DNA from: UBA2588 sp964343075
GTDB lineage: Bacteria; Chloroflexota; Dehalococcoidia; Lucifugimonadales; UBA3495
Length of the DNA: 16,699 nt
Assembly: GCA_964343075.1 (NCBI GenBank)
Contig: CAYFGT010000022.1
Location: 1-16,699 of the forward strand
Reading direction: 5' to 3'
Shown here: positions 8,750-16,470 of the stretch, piece after piece
Position numbering within the stretch: the first letter of the stretch is position 1
Layout: each line of letters starts with the position of its first letter
Program-made: the position numbers and the translations under genes
The notes under the pieces: model-generated
What the model was told of the DNA's origin: nothing
What the model saw: the letters and a program-made list of their open reading frames with translations, nothing else
Databases searched by the model: none

Positions 8750-9679
8750 TTAGTGCGTTTGAATGTATTGTAACGTCTCTTGCAAGCCGTTTTCAAAGTC
8801 AATTTCCGGTTCCCACTTTAATTCTCTTTTCGCTTTGCTGTAATCCAATGAAATTTCGAACACGTCTCCTGGTCTAGGAGCTCCTGAAAGAGCTTCTTGT
8901 TCGAATTCTAGATGTTCCTGTATTAATTGATAGATTCGGTTCACGCTATACATTGTAGATGAACCAATATTATAGACTGAGTTTCCCCCTTTGGTAATGG
9001 CCAGCATATTTGCTCTCACCACATCATGAACGCTCACGAAATCTCTTTTTTGTTCTCCAGTACCAAATATAGTGGGTTGCTTACCATTTTGCATTAAAGA
9101 CGCAAATATTGGGATCACTCCAGCTTCCCCATTGCCGTCCTGCCTAGGCCCGTATACGTTGGCGTAGCGTAAGATGCAGTAATTAAGGTTATGAAGTTTA
9201 TGATACAACTCTATGAACTGCTCACCTTGGTATTTTGAAACCCCATAATTAGATATGGGTCTTGGCGAAGTAGCTTCATCCACTGGTAATTCTGGTGGTT
9301 CACCATAAATTGCCCCCCCGGTGGAGGAATAAATAAGTTTTTTAACCCCATGTTTAGCGCAGTTTTGTGCTACTCTCAATGTTCCTAGTATATTCGTCGA
9401 TGCGTCTAGGATTGGTTTTTCAGATGAGATAGCGACACTAGATTGGGCGGCAAGATGGAATACTAATCCGGGCTTCTCTTTTTCGAATACAGAATCCAAG
9501 GAGTCTCCAGTGATATCTCCGTGCATAAATACACAATTAGAGTTTATATTCCGGAGTTGGCCTGAGCTAAGATTGTCCACAACAACCACTCTGAATCCTG
9601 AATCTAGTAGTTGGTCTACCAAGTGGGAACCAATAAAACCGGCTCCACCTGTAACCAGTGCAGTATTTTCGTTTGCCAT
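8750..9679 (-). CDS. NAD-dependent sugar-nucleotide epimerase/dehydratase (GalE-like, extended SDR)
   Basis: The 309-residue protein is an extended short-chain dehydrogenase. It has the NAD-binding VTGGAGFIGSH (9-19), a D-N-L-S-S-G stretch after the second strand as in UDP-glucose 4-epimerases, and HLAAQSSV. The catalytic set is S119/T120 in YSSTGGAIYG with Y145-x3-K149. The C-terminal half has RYANVYGPRQ and a YNIGSS motif typical of nucleotide-sugar enzymes. It probably interconverts UDP-hexoses or a related sugar nucleotide for cell-surface glycans; the exact sugar is not readable. I chose the ATG at 9679; a GTG at 9682 directly before it is an equally open alternative, and an AAGG lies 11 nt upstream of that GTG. 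Confidence 0.9.
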   Translation of the reverse strand: MANENTALVTGGAGFIGSHLVDQLLDSGFRVVVVDNLSSGQLRNINSNCVFMHGDITGDSLDSVFEKEKPGLVFHLAAQSSVAISSEKPILDASTNILGTLRVAQNCAKHGVKKLIYSSTGGAIYGEPPELPVDEATSPRPISNYGVSKYQGEQFIELYHKLHNLNYCILRYANVYGPRQDGNGEAGVIPIFASLMQNGKQPTIFGTGEQKRDFVSVHDVVRANMLAITKGGNSVYNIGSSTMYSVNRIYQLIQEHLEFEQEALSGAPRPGDVFEISLDYSKAKRELKWEPEIDFENGLQETLQYIQTH

Positions 9680-9736
9680 CACTCTAGTCGATACCTTGAT
9701 TTTCGCTAATCATACCTTCGTATTTTAGCTATTTCA

Positions 9737-9742
9737 ATTATA
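9737..9742 (-). promoter_or_regulatory. Candidate -10 box for epimerase-trxB transcription
   Basis: Read on the minus strand this is a perfect TATAAT, about 58 bp upstream of the epimerase start. No good -35 hexamer is found 16-18 bp further upstream, so the call is tentative. Confidence 0.3.
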
Positions 9743-9762
9743 CCCTAACAATAGCCAAGTTC

Positions 9763-9791
9763 TTGCTATTTAATGGGAACGAAAGTATAAA
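9763..9791 (+). promoter_or_regulatory. Sigma-70 type promoter for the beta-hydroxyacid dehydrogenase
   Basis: TTGCTA at 9763-9768 and TATAAA at 9786-9791 are separated by exactly 17 bp. The predicted transcript start is near 9798, leaving a leader of about 35 nt that contains the GGAGG ribosome site. The dehydrogenase stands alone, with opposing genes on both sides, so it needs its own promoter here. Confidence 0.5.
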
Positions 9792-9831
9792 TATAGAATA
9801 TGATTCTTATGATTAATGAATGGAGGACATT

Positions 9832-10728
9832 ATGGTTCAGAAAATAGGGTTTATCGGATTGGGAATAATGGGTAAACCAATGGCAAAAAATTTAGTAAAA
9901 GCTGGGTATGAATTGGTTGTTTACAACAAAAGCAAACCTGGTATGGATGAATTAGGCGCAGCGGGCGCTACTGTTGTAGGGTCTAGTAAAGAAGTCGGTG
10001 AGGCAGCGGATGTGATTATAACTATGTTGCCTGACTCGGCTGATTCAGAATTGGTGATTTTGGGAGAAGATGGAGTGCTAGAGGGTGCTACAAAAGGCAA
10101 CATTATTATCGACATGAGTTCAATAGCTCCATTAGTTTCCCAGAAAATTGCAGCTGAATGCGAAAAGAAAGGAGTAGATATGTTGGATGCTCCTGTTAGT
10201 GGAGGAGAACCAGGGGCTATTGAAGGAACATTATCAATCATGGTGGGTGGCAAGCAAGGAGTATTTGATTGCTGCTTTGACATTATGCAAGTGATGGGTT
10301 CAGCGGTTGTGTTAACCGGAGATATTGGAGCGGGTAATACAACGAAATTAGCCAACCAAATCATTGTTGCTGCGAATATAGAAGCCCTAAGTGAAGCTTT
10401 TGTATTGGCCCAGAAAGCAGGAGTTGACCCTGAGAAAGTATTCAATGCTATTAAAGGCGGCCTGGCAGGTAGCAATGTTATGAATGCAAAAGGACCAATG
10501 ATGTTGGATCGAAATTTCCAAGCGGGATTTAGAATCAGGCTTCATCAAAAAGATTTAAGAAACGTTTTGCAAACAGCTCAAGATTTAAATGTACCTTTGC
10601 CGGTAACTGCACTAGTCCAGCAAATATTAGGTACTTTAGTCAACGAAGGTCATGAAGAGCTTGATCACTCAGGAATTCTGAAATTTGTTGAAGGGCTATC
10701 AAAGATAGAAGTCAAAAAGCAGAGTTAA
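9832..10728 (+). CDS. 3-hydroxyisobutyrate / tartronate-semialdehyde (GarR-like) dehydrogenase
   Basis: From the ATG at 9832 the protein is 298 residues. An in-frame ATG at 9820 is less likely, because the GGAGG site at 9822-9826 lies inside that extension and sits 5 nt before the 9832 ATG. The N-terminal Rossmann motif is GFIGLGIMGKPMAKNL. The substrate loop DAPVSGGEPGA includes S123, G124 and G125, and the catalytic lysine K172 is in GNTTKLANQ, all at the positions expected for the beta-hydroxyacid dehydrogenase family. These enzymes interconvert 3-hydroxyacids and semialdehydes with NAD(P). Valine breakdown (3-hydroxyisobutyrate) and glyoxylate assimilation (tartronate semialdehyde) are the main options; neither partner pathway is present nearby. 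Its stop overlaps that of the convergent crotonase. Confidence 0.92.
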   Translation: MVQKIGFIGLGIMGKPMAKNLVKAGYELVVYNKSKPGMDELGAAGATVVGSSKEVGEAADVIITMLPDSADSELVILGEDGVLEGATKGNIIIDMSSIAPLVSQKIAAECEKKGVDMLDAPVSGGEPGAIEGTLSIMVGGKQGVFDCCFDIMQVMGSAVVLTGDIGAGNTTKLANQIIVAANIEALSEAFVLAQKAGVDPEKVFNAIKGGLAGSNVMNAKGPMMLDRNFQAGFRIRLHQKDLRNVLQTAQDLNVPLPVTALVQQILGTLVNEGHEELDHSGILKFVEGLSKIEVKKQS

Positions 10729-10730
10729 CT
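10723..10730. repeat. Palindrome AGTTAACT providing stop codons on both strands
   Basis: The 8-bp perfect palindrome lies at the junction of two convergent genes. TAA at 10726-10728 ends the beta-hydroxyacid dehydrogenase on the plus strand, and TTA at 10725-10727 is the TAA of the crotonase on the minus strand. It leaves no room for a conventional terminator between them. Confidence 0.85.
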
Positions 10731-11534
10731 GTATCTTTGTTTTCTCCATTCAAGAGCGGCTTTCAAACCGTCTTCATTACGGATTTGGTTGTACTGCTCT
10801 TGCTCTGGGGTCATAGTCGTGGTGAAGTGAGTCATTAGTTCGATATTATGATTAATTGTGTTCAGGAACCCCATTCCTTCTAAGGCACGATTAACTGCTA
10901 ATTTACTCATTTTCACTCCAACTTGAGGAAGCTTGCAGATTTTTTCGGCAATTCGTTCACACGCTTCCATTAGCTCATCATGTGGTACTACGCTTCCAAC
11001 TAGTCCCATTTTTTCTGCTTCATAAGCGTCAAACATATCGCCTGTTAGTAGCATTTCTTTTGCTTTGGCTAAGTTCACACTATAAGGAGTGATTAGTAGA
11101 GGCGGCCCGATGCCTGACCTGATTTCGGGTTCGCCTAATACAGCATGTTCTGATGCTACTTTGATATCGCAGATTTGAACTAACTCGCAAGCGCCAGCCA
11201 ATGCGTAACCGTTCACAGCAGCAATGACTGGTTTACTTAAGTTCCAGATTTTCAAGAATGTATTGACGTAACCTTGGACAATGGGTCGCCATTCATCTGC
11301 ATCCATATCTTGTGTTTCTCTGCTGCCAATATTCAGGTCGAAGCCAGCAGAAAAGGCTTTCCCTGCTCCGGTAATAATTGCTACGCGTATGTTCTTGTTC
11401 TTCTCTATTGAATCGAGAGCCTCATTCAGGCTGGCCATTAGTGTGGAATTTAATGCGTTGAGTTTCCGTGGCCTATTAAGAGTCAAATACGCCACTCCTT
11501 TTTTAGTTGTGAATTCTAATCCGGGTAATTCCAT
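10725..11534 (-). CDS. Enoyl-CoA hydratase/isomerase (crotonase) family protein
   Basis: A 269-residue crotonase. The oxyanion-hole segments are AFSAGFDL (60-67) and NGYALAGACELV (108-119). Both acid/base glutamates of true hydratases are kept: E117, and E137 in GEPEI, spaced 20 residues as in rat mitochondrial enoyl-CoA hydratase. This favours hydration of a 2-enoyl-CoA over the hydrolase or pure isomerase branches. At 269 residues it is too short for a 3-hydroxyisobutyryl-CoA hydrolase. The ATG at 11534 is 10 bp after the cyclophilin stop; the GAGGG near the end of that gene is 14 nt away, rather far, so translation may be coupled. It is the last gene of the RraA-cyclophilin-crotonase unit. 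Confidence 0.9.
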   Translation of the reverse strand: MELPGLEFTTKKGVAYLTLNRPRKLNALNSTLMASLNEALDSIEKNKNIRVAIITGAGKAFSAGFDLNIGSRETQDMDADEWRPIVQGYVNTFLKIWNLSKPVIAAVNGYALAGACELVQICDIKVASEHAVLGEPEIRSGIGPPLLITPYSVNLAKAKEMLLTGDMFDAYEAEKMGLVGSVVPHDELMEACERIAEKICKLPQVGVKMSKLAVNRALEGMGFLNTINHNIELMTHFTTTMTPEQEQYNQIRNEDGLKAALEWRKQRYS

Positions 11535-11544
11535 GACTGTTTGA

Positions 11545-12309
11545 TTATCCCTCGTCGATAGTAATAGTTTCGATTATGATCGCATCTGTGGGCCTATTAG
11601 ATTGATCACCAGACGCAACAGATATCTCGTCAGCTAATTCCTGTCCTTCTACTACATACCCAAAAATGGTGTGATTGTAATTAAGATGTGGTGTGGGAGC
11701 TACCGTAATAAAGAATTGGCTTCCATTTGTGCTGGGCCCAGAATTGGCCATTGCTAGGATTCCTGTTCTATCAAAGGTAGTATTTTGCTCAATTTCATCT
11801 TTAAATTTATATCCGGGACCTGAGGTTCCTGTTCCTGTAGGATCACCTCCTTGAATCATGAAGTCTGGTATCACACGATGGAAGATTAACCCGTCGTAGA
11901 AACCTTCTTCTGCTAAGAATTTAAAGCTGCTCACAGTTAGCGGAGCTACACTAGGGAGTAACTCTATTTTAATGTCTCCCACAGGGTGGCCTTCGAACGA
12001 TTCACCTGTTGAGTTAGTAACTTTTATAGTTGCATAGTAAGTTTTAGCAGGATCTACAGATATAGGGGGGACACAGGAGTATTGAGGTATGATCTGGCCC
12101 ATCCATTCGGTTTCGGATTTTACGGGTTCCAAGCATTCTTCTTCGACAGTTGGCTCAGGCACAGGAGTGCTTGTTGGTATTTGTAAGGCTTCAGAGGCTT
12201 CAGGAGTAGCTGACGCAAGCTCATCTACATCTATTTGACATCCTAGTAGGAAGGAAACACTTAGAATACTTAAGAGAATAGATAGTTGTAAGGTTTTCCG
12301 TATTCGCAT
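11545..12309 (-). CDS. Lipoprotein cyclophilin-type peptidyl-prolyl cis-trans isomerase
   Basis: The 254-residue precursor begins MRIRK followed by a hydrophobic stretch and the lipobox LLGC with C24 as the lipidated cysteine, so the mature protein should be anchored outside the cytoplasmic membrane. A Thr/Pro/Glu-rich linker (about 30-58) leads to the cyclophilin domain from about 110. Active-site residues match human cyclophilin A: R145, F150, M151 and Q153 in FHRVIPDFMIQGGD, F200 in GSQFFIT, L209 and H213; the CypA tryptophan is H208 here, as in many bacterial forms. C59 and C79 in the pre-domain could form a disulfide. It should assist folding of exported proteins. An AAGGA site lies 8 nt before the ATG, and the gene follows the RraA-like gene by 18 bp. 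Confidence 0.93.
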   Translation of the reverse strand: MRIRKTLQLSILLSILSVSFLLGCQIDVDELASATPEASEALQIPTSTPVPEPTVEEECLEPVKSETEWMGQIIPQYSCVPPISVDPAKTYYATIKVTNSTGESFEGHPVGDIKIELLPSVAPLTVSSFKFLAEEGFYDGLIFHRVIPDFMIQGGDPTGTGTSGPGYKFKDEIEQNTTFDRTGILAMANSGPSTNGSQFFITVAPTPHLNYNHTIFGYVVEGQELADEISVASGDQSNRPTDAIIIETITIDEG

Positions 12310-12327
12310 TGATATGATCCTTTGGTT

Positions 12328-13014
12328 TTAATAAGGTCGAGTAGCTTTTGCCAATTCTTTCAATTTCTCAACCGAGAAATTGTCGGATTGGCATAATTCA
12401 ATATTTAACGCTTCGTAGTCTGCGATTGTTTTTACCATGTCAGGAATTTGGTCGGCGATATCGAAAGGTATATTGGTTACTCCATGCTTGTCGCCATGCA
12501 TCAAGTCTCCGGGGTGTACAGTAAGGCCTCCAACCGTAACTGGTTTGCCTACATCTACCAAATGGACATATCCATGTGAAGGAGCGACATTAGGTGAAAA
12601 AAGCTGGAACCCTAATGGTCTTACTTCATCTAAATCTCTAACAGTCCCGTTTGTGGCCACTCCGACGCACCCTAATGCTTTATGAATGTTTGAGTTATTT
12701 TCTCCCCAATAGGCTCCAAATGCTGGATCATCAATATCTTGAATTACGACAAAACGTGGCGCAGGAACTGTCATTATGAAATCCCACCAGTCGTCTCTTG
12801 AAGCTTGAGGCCCATGAGGGCTCTTCGCACTTATCATAGCGGTTACGGCATATCCAGCTACCGCCGGAAGATCGGGTAATTGGCTGCGAATGTCAGCACT
12901 CATAAACCCTTCGGTTCTAGGTCTGACATCAAATCCTTCAATAGCATTACAAATGCTAGGGGTATCTATTTTGGTAAGTGCTTCTAAAATATTAGCGTCG
13001 ATAGTCTTGTACAA
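12328..13014 (-). CDS. RraA-like / HMG-CHA aldolase family protein, TTG start
   Basis: The 228-residue protein has the RraA/dimethylmenaquinone methyltransferase-like fold signature: WGENNSN with E105, then GVATNGTVRDLDE with R126, D127 and E130, and HPGDLMHGDKHGV (167-179). The Arg-Asp pair and metal-binding acid are what the aldolase/oxaloacetate decarboxylase members use with Mg2+ to cleave 4-hydroxy-4-methyl-2-oxoglutarate-type substrates; RNase E inhibition is the other known role. Sequence alone does not decide, but the retained R126-D127 favours a lyase. Translation must start at a TTG: an in-frame TGA lies four codons upstream, GAGGT sits 6 nt before the TTG, and the next ATG would remove 37 residues. 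It leads the operon with the cyclophilin and crotonase. Confidence 0.87.
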   Translation of the reverse strand: MYKTIDANILEALTKIDTPSICNAIEGFDVRPRTEGFMSADIRSQLPDLPAVAGYAVTAMISAKSPHGPQASRDDWWDFIMTVPAPRFVVIQDIDDPAFGAYWGENNSNIHKALGCVGVATNGTVRDLDEVRPLGFQLFSPNVAPSHGYVHLVDVGKPVTVGGLTVHPGDLMHGDKHGVTNIPFDIADQIPDMVKTIADYEALNIELCQSDNFSVEKLKELAKATRPY

Positions 13015-13074
13015 TTGATGACCTCACAGAATTAAATATAGAATTGCGGTTTGTTCTAATCCAAGCCAGATTCA

Positions 13075-13103
13075 ATTATAGATTTTCTTGAGTAACTGCA
13101 CAA
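13075..13103 (-). promoter_or_regulatory. Promoter for the RraA-cyclophilin-crotonase operon
   Basis: On the minus strand a TTGTGC (13098-13103) is followed after exactly 17 bp by a perfect TATAAT (13075-13080). The predicted start is near 13068, giving a leader of about 50 nt that ends in the GAGGT ribosome site of the TTG-initiated RraA-like gene. Confidence 0.55.
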
Positions 13104-13319
13104 CTAGTGCTAAAAAACATCGATTTTCGTAAAGAATTGGTACTTTTGCGTTTTTTTGAGCTGTTTTATGTGTTTGTTATGTCTTCTCAGTGTTAAAATC
13201 AAGTTGTATTCGGTATCTAGTGATGCTTGGATCATTAGTGAACTTATTTATTATTATTATATTTTTAAGCTTCCTAGATATGATACGTTTATATTTTTAT
13301 ATTCGAGGTACTATCACAA
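13104..13319. other. AT-rich intergenic stretch before the Xer recombinase gene
   Basis: Together with the promoter and leader at 13015-13103 this is the longest gap in the window (305 bp). It is very AT-rich, with a run of seven T at about 13151-13157 and a TTA-repeat tract near 13245-13258. Plus-strand promoter elements for the xer gene must lie here; TTGGAT at 13227-13232 with TTATTA about 18 bp downstream is one weak option among several. GAGGT at 13305-13309 is the ribosome site for the xer ATG. A hydrophobic 68-codon frame starting from a GTG at 13190 overlaps the start of xer and has no ribosome site, so I do not call it a gene. No tRNA or structured RNA is apparent. Confidence 0.5.
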
Positions 13320-14231
13320 ATGGATCATATAAAGGAATTTCTGCAACATTTAGTTGTAGAGAAGAACTTTTCCCAAAATACATTGGATGCTTATAAAAGT
13401 GACTTAGCTCAATTTCACGGATTTATATCAGACAAGATCGTGGATGTTGCGGAATCAGCAAATAAGTACTCTCAAATTGACACTCAACTATTAAATGACT
13501 ATATGGTGTATTTGCAAGAAAATCGGGGCTATGCAAATACTACTACTGCTCGGAAAATAGCTTCTGTTAAAAGTTTCTTTTCATTTTTGATGTTAACCGG
13601 GGAAATAGTGCAGGATCCATCTAGTTCGATAGGATCCCCTAGAATAGGTCGAGCACTGCCTAAATATCTATCAGAAGAAGACATGGTCAAATTATTGGAG
13701 GAAGCTGCTAAAGCCGGTACTCCAGAATCGATCCGTGATACGAATATTCTTGAATTGCTGTATGCCACTGGATTAAGGGTAACAGAATTGGTTTCGCTTA
13801 ATGTTTCGGATGTTGATTTCACTGAAATGTATATTCGATGTTGGGGGAAAGGAAACAAAGAACGAATCGTTTATTTGCATGAAAAAGCTGTTGACAGTTT
13901 GAAGGCTTATGTGGAAGGAGCCCGGAGAACATTACTTGGTATGAAGAGTAAAGAAACCGGGTTGTTCGTGAGCCACAGAGGGGAACGATTGACCAGACAA
14001 TGGGTATGGAACATCCTCAAGAATTACAGCAAAAAGGCTGGGATTGAAGAAGATATCACCCCTCATACTCTAAGGCATAGTTTTGCAACTCACCTATTGC
14101 AAAATGGAGCACCTCTTAGGCATGTTCAAGAATTGTTGGGTCATTCAAGCATATCTACTACACAGATATATACTCATCTGACTAATAAACATCTTAGAAG
14201 GGAATATCAAAAGAGCCATCCTAGGGCATAA
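13320..14231 (+). CDS. xerC: Tyrosine site-specific recombinase, XerC/XerD type
   Basis: At 303 residues it has the length and two-domain layout of chromosomal Xer recombinases. The N-terminal SAM-like core-binding domain covers about 1-100. The catalytic residues are all present: R153 in ATGLRVTEL, K177 in WGKGNK, H249 and R252 in HTLRH, H275 in LLGHSS, and the nucleophile Y284 in TTQIYTH. The protein ends in SHPRA like E. coli XerC and XerD. It should resolve chromosome dimers at a dif site near the terminus. XerC and XerD cannot be told apart safely; VQELLGH and YTHL lean to XerC. The ATG at 13320 is 10 nt after GAGGT. It starts a plus-strand block with a small membrane protein, uvrC and a deacetylase, and carries no sign of being phage-borne. 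Confidence 0.92.
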   Translation: MDHIKEFLQHLVVEKNFSQNTLDAYKSDLAQFHGFISDKIVDVAESANKYSQIDTQLLNDYMVYLQENRGYANTTTARKIASVKSFFSFLMLTGEIVQDPSSSIGSPRIGRALPKYLSEEDMVKLLEEAAKAGTPESIRDTNILELLYATGLRVTELVSLNVSDVDFTEMYIRCWGKGNKERIVYLHEKAVDSLKAYVEGARRTLLGMKSKETGLFVSHRGERLTRQWVWNILKNYSKKAGIEEDITPHTLRHSFATHLLQNGAPLRHVQELLGHSSISTTQIYTHLTNKHLRREYQKSHPRA

Positions 14232-14258
14232 CAATCTGATTTTTGATTAGATTTGGTG

Positions 14259-14264
14259 TAAAAT
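14259..14264 (+). promoter_or_regulatory. Possible internal -10 box before the small membrane protein gene
   Basis: TAAAAT lies in the 65-bp gap between xer and the small protein gene. The -35 in register is poor (a CTGATT at 14236-14241). It may give extra transcription of the small gene and uvrC independent of xer, but the evidence is weak. Confidence 0.3.
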
Positions 14265-14296
14265 GTACATAACATAAAGTATCTGGGAGATGTGGT

Positions 14297-14590
14297 ATGC
14301 CTGCTAAGGGTAAACGAGTTGCCGCTAGGCAATCACAAATAAATAGGCGAAAAAAGAGACAACCAAGAAAATTAGCAGTTGGGCAGACAACTGTTGGTGA
14401 ATCAGTTGTCGCTACCGAACAGGTTGCAGAAGAAGCTCAGCCTGCTAGAGCGAGAGCTCCTAGAGCTACAGGAAGAATATCAACAACAGGACCGAGCGCT
14501 TATAACTATTTGGGCTCTGAACTACTCAGAATAGGATTATTCAGCGTACCTATCCTAATTATGCTTGGAGTTCTAGCCTGGTACTTGTGA
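14297..14590 (+). CDS. Small basic, C-terminally membrane-anchored protein of unknown function
   Basis: I do not recognise this 97-residue protein. Its first 25 residues hold 11 Lys/Arg, including RRKKR at 17-21, a composition typical of nucleic-acid or ribosome contact. A middle section (about 28-62) is rich in Ala, Gln, Glu, Thr and Arg and is probably disordered. Residues about 77-96 form one hydrophobic segment ending at the C-terminus, giving a tail-anchored protein with the basic part in the cytoplasm. A GGGAGA ribosome site 6 nt before the ATG and clean spacing (65 bp after xer, 10 bp before uvrC) support a real gene. It is too short for SecE-like function to be claimed, although a basic tail plus one membrane segment is shared with SecE. 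Confidence 0.75.
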   Translation: MPAKGKRVAARQSQINRRKKRQPRKLAVGQTTVGESVVATEQVAEEAQPARARAPRATGRISTTGPSAYNYLGSELLRIGLFSVPILIMLGVLAWYL

Positions 14591-14600
14591 CGCAATTGTC

Positions 14601-16457
14601 ATGAGCATTACGAACATCGAACAAAGACTTCATGCCATACCTGATTCTCCAGGTATTTATATCATGAAAGATGCACAAGATAATGTTTTATATGTTGGGA
14701 AAGCTAACGTTTTAAAGAATCGGGTTCGTTCCTATTTCCAAGCTTCTGCGAATCATCAGCCCAAAACTACAAGAATGGTTGCAAGAGTAGAAGACTTTGA
14801 GTTTGTAGTCACCAATACCGAAGCTGAAGCTTTGATTTTAGAAAACACATTTATAAAGAAACACAAGCCTCCTTATAACGTTCGTTTAAAAGATGACAAA
14901 ACTTATCCATATCTAAAAATAGATTTGCACGAAGAATTCCCGAGAGTGTATTTGACTCGCAGGATTATAGATGATGGCTCACGGTATTTCGGCCCATTTG
15001 CCACTGTGGGCGCATTACGCAAGACAATGGATCTAATTAAAAAACTATTTCCTTATCGGTCTTGTACTAAGAACATAACAGGAAGGGACGCAAAACCATG
15101 CCTTGAATACCACATCAACAGATGCGTGGCACCGTGCACCGGATATGCTTCCAAGTCAGATTATGATGAAGTAATTAGGCAAGTCATATTATTTTTGGAA
15201 GGGAAAACTGATACGGTAGAAAAGAACCTAAAAACACAACTGACCGATGCAGCTGAAGATTTGAATTTTGAGAGAGCTGCCGTTTTAAGAGATCAATTGC
15301 AGGCGATTCAAAAAGTGAGTGAAGAACAAGACTTAAAGGTTGCCTCCCTAGTTTCCGAAGATTCGGATGTAATCGCTGTAGAAATTGGGGAATCAGAAGC
15401 TTGGGTGGAAATTTTCTTTGTTCGTACTGGTAAATTGATTGGGCGAGATAATTTTTTCATGCAAGGCACTAAAGATACCGACAGAAATTTTGTTATTACT
15501 CAATTTATCAAGCAGTTTTATGAGACGGCTTCTGTTATACCTCCTACCATACTGGTAGAGGCTGAACCTCTAGAAAAAGATTTGATTCAGTTATGGCTTA
15601 CAGAAAAACGAGGGAAGAAGGTGACAATCTCTGTTCCTATGCGAGGCCACAAACGAAAAATATTAGAAGTGGCATCTAACAATGCACAACAAGGGCTAAC
15701 CCAGCATAAAGTTAAATGGGTTACAGATTCAGACGCTGTTTACAAAGCGACTGAAGATTTGCAAGAGTATTTAGGTCTACCCGAATTTCCAGCAAGAATA
15801 GAATGCTATGACGTCTCCCATATACAAGGAAGTAATACAGTGGGAAGTATGGTTGTGTTTGAATCTGGGGTTCCTAGACCTAAAAAATATAGACGATTTA
15901 AAATCAAGACTGTTGAAGGAGTGGATGACTTTGAGAGTATGCGCGAAATGGTTTCGCGTCGTTTTTCGAGACTTGGTCCCATTGATGCAGACAATTTAGA
16001 TTCTGGTAAAAGTAGGGCTAGTAACTGGGAAGAAAGGCCACAGTTAGTGCTCATAGACGGAGGCAAAGGTCAATTGTCTGCAGTTCTAGAAGTGATGCTT
16101 CATTTAGGCCTTCAAGATATCCCGATAGCATCTTTGGCTAAGGAAAATGAATGGGTTTTTACTCCTGACAGCCAAGAACCGATCATCCTTCCAAGAAATT
16201 CTGAGTCATTGTTCTTGTTACAACGACTTAGAGACGAAGCTCACCGGTTCGCGATCACCTACCATAGAAATTTACGAAGTAAATCTGCATTGAAGTCTCC
16301 GATTGATATGGTGACGGGAGTAGGTCCGAAACGTAAACGAATGTTAATTAGACAATTTGGATCTGTGCAAGGGATCAAAAACGCAGAAATTGATGATATT
16401 GCTGCAGTTCCAGGAATGACCAGGGCATTGGCAGTCCGAATAAAAGAAGTTTTATAG
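14601..16457 (+). CDS. uvrC: Excinuclease ABC subunit C
   Basis: The 618-residue protein is a full-length UvrC, the dual-incision nuclease of nucleotide-excision repair. The GIY-YIG domain has GIY (18-20), YVGK (31-34), R41 and the metal-binding E81. Four cysteines, C155, C167, C175 and C179, match the spacing of the [4Fe-4S] ligands reported for E. coli UvrC. A UVR helical hairpin for UvrB contact lies at about 205-235. The RNase H-like second nuclease has D404 in ECYDVSH, D486 in LIDGGKGQL and H548 in DEAHRFA. The end carries two helix-hairpin-helix motifs (GVGPKRKRML and AVPGMTRALA). No ribosome site is evident before the ATG at 14601, only 10 bp after the small protein gene, so translation is probably coupled to it. 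Confidence 0.97.
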   Translation: MSITNIEQRLHAIPDSPGIYIMKDAQDNVLYVGKANVLKNRVRSYFQASANHQPKTTRMVARVEDFEFVVTNTEAEALILENTFIKKHKPPYNVRLKDDKTYPYLKIDLHEEFPRVYLTRRIIDDGSRYFGPFATVGALRKTMDLIKKLFPYRSCTKNITGRDAKPCLEYHINRCVAPCTGYASKSDYDEVIRQVILFLEGKTDTVEKNLKTQLTDAAEDLNFERAAVLRDQLQAIQKVSEEQDLKVASLVSEDSDVIAVEIGESEAWVEIFFVRTGKLIGRDNFFMQGTKDTDRNFVITQFIKQFYETASVIPPTILVEAEPLEKDLIQLWLTEKRGKKVTISVPMRGHKRKILEVASNNAQQGLTQHKVKWVTDSDAVYKATEDLQEYLGLPEFPARIECYDVSHIQGSNTVGSMVVFESGVPRPKKYRRFKIKTVEGVDDFESMREMVSRRFSRLGPIDADNLDSGKSRASNWEERPQLVLIDGGKGQLSAVLEVMLHLGLQDIPIASLAKENEWVFTPDSQEPIILPRNSESLFLLQRLRDEAHRFAITYHRNLRSKSALKSPIDMVTGVGPKRKRMLIRQFGSVQGIKNAEIDDIAAVPGMTRALAVRIKEVL

Positions 16458-16470
16458 AAGAGAGATAATC

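Noticed and set aside
9921..10475. 184-codon minus-strand frame opposite the beta-hydroxyacid dehydrogenase
   Set aside because: It is antisense to a gene with full family motifs, and its Pro/Ser/Ala-rich product shows no recognisable domain.
13129..13157. Possible plus-strand intrinsic terminator (CGTAAAG ... CTTTTGCG followed by seven T)
   Set aside because: The stem is short, needs a bulge and a wobble pair, and no plus-strand gene lies upstream to be terminated.
13190..13396. 68-codon hydrophobic reading frame overlapping the start of xer
   Set aside because: It starts with GTG, has no ribosome site, runs through an AT-rich tract that inflates hydrophobicity, and overlaps a well-supported gene start.
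14253..14282. Possible dif (Xer target) site right after the xer gene
   Set aside because: The stretch begins GGTG and has a central alternating pattern like E. coli dif, but only about 13 of 28 positions match and the two arms are not convincing inverted partners.
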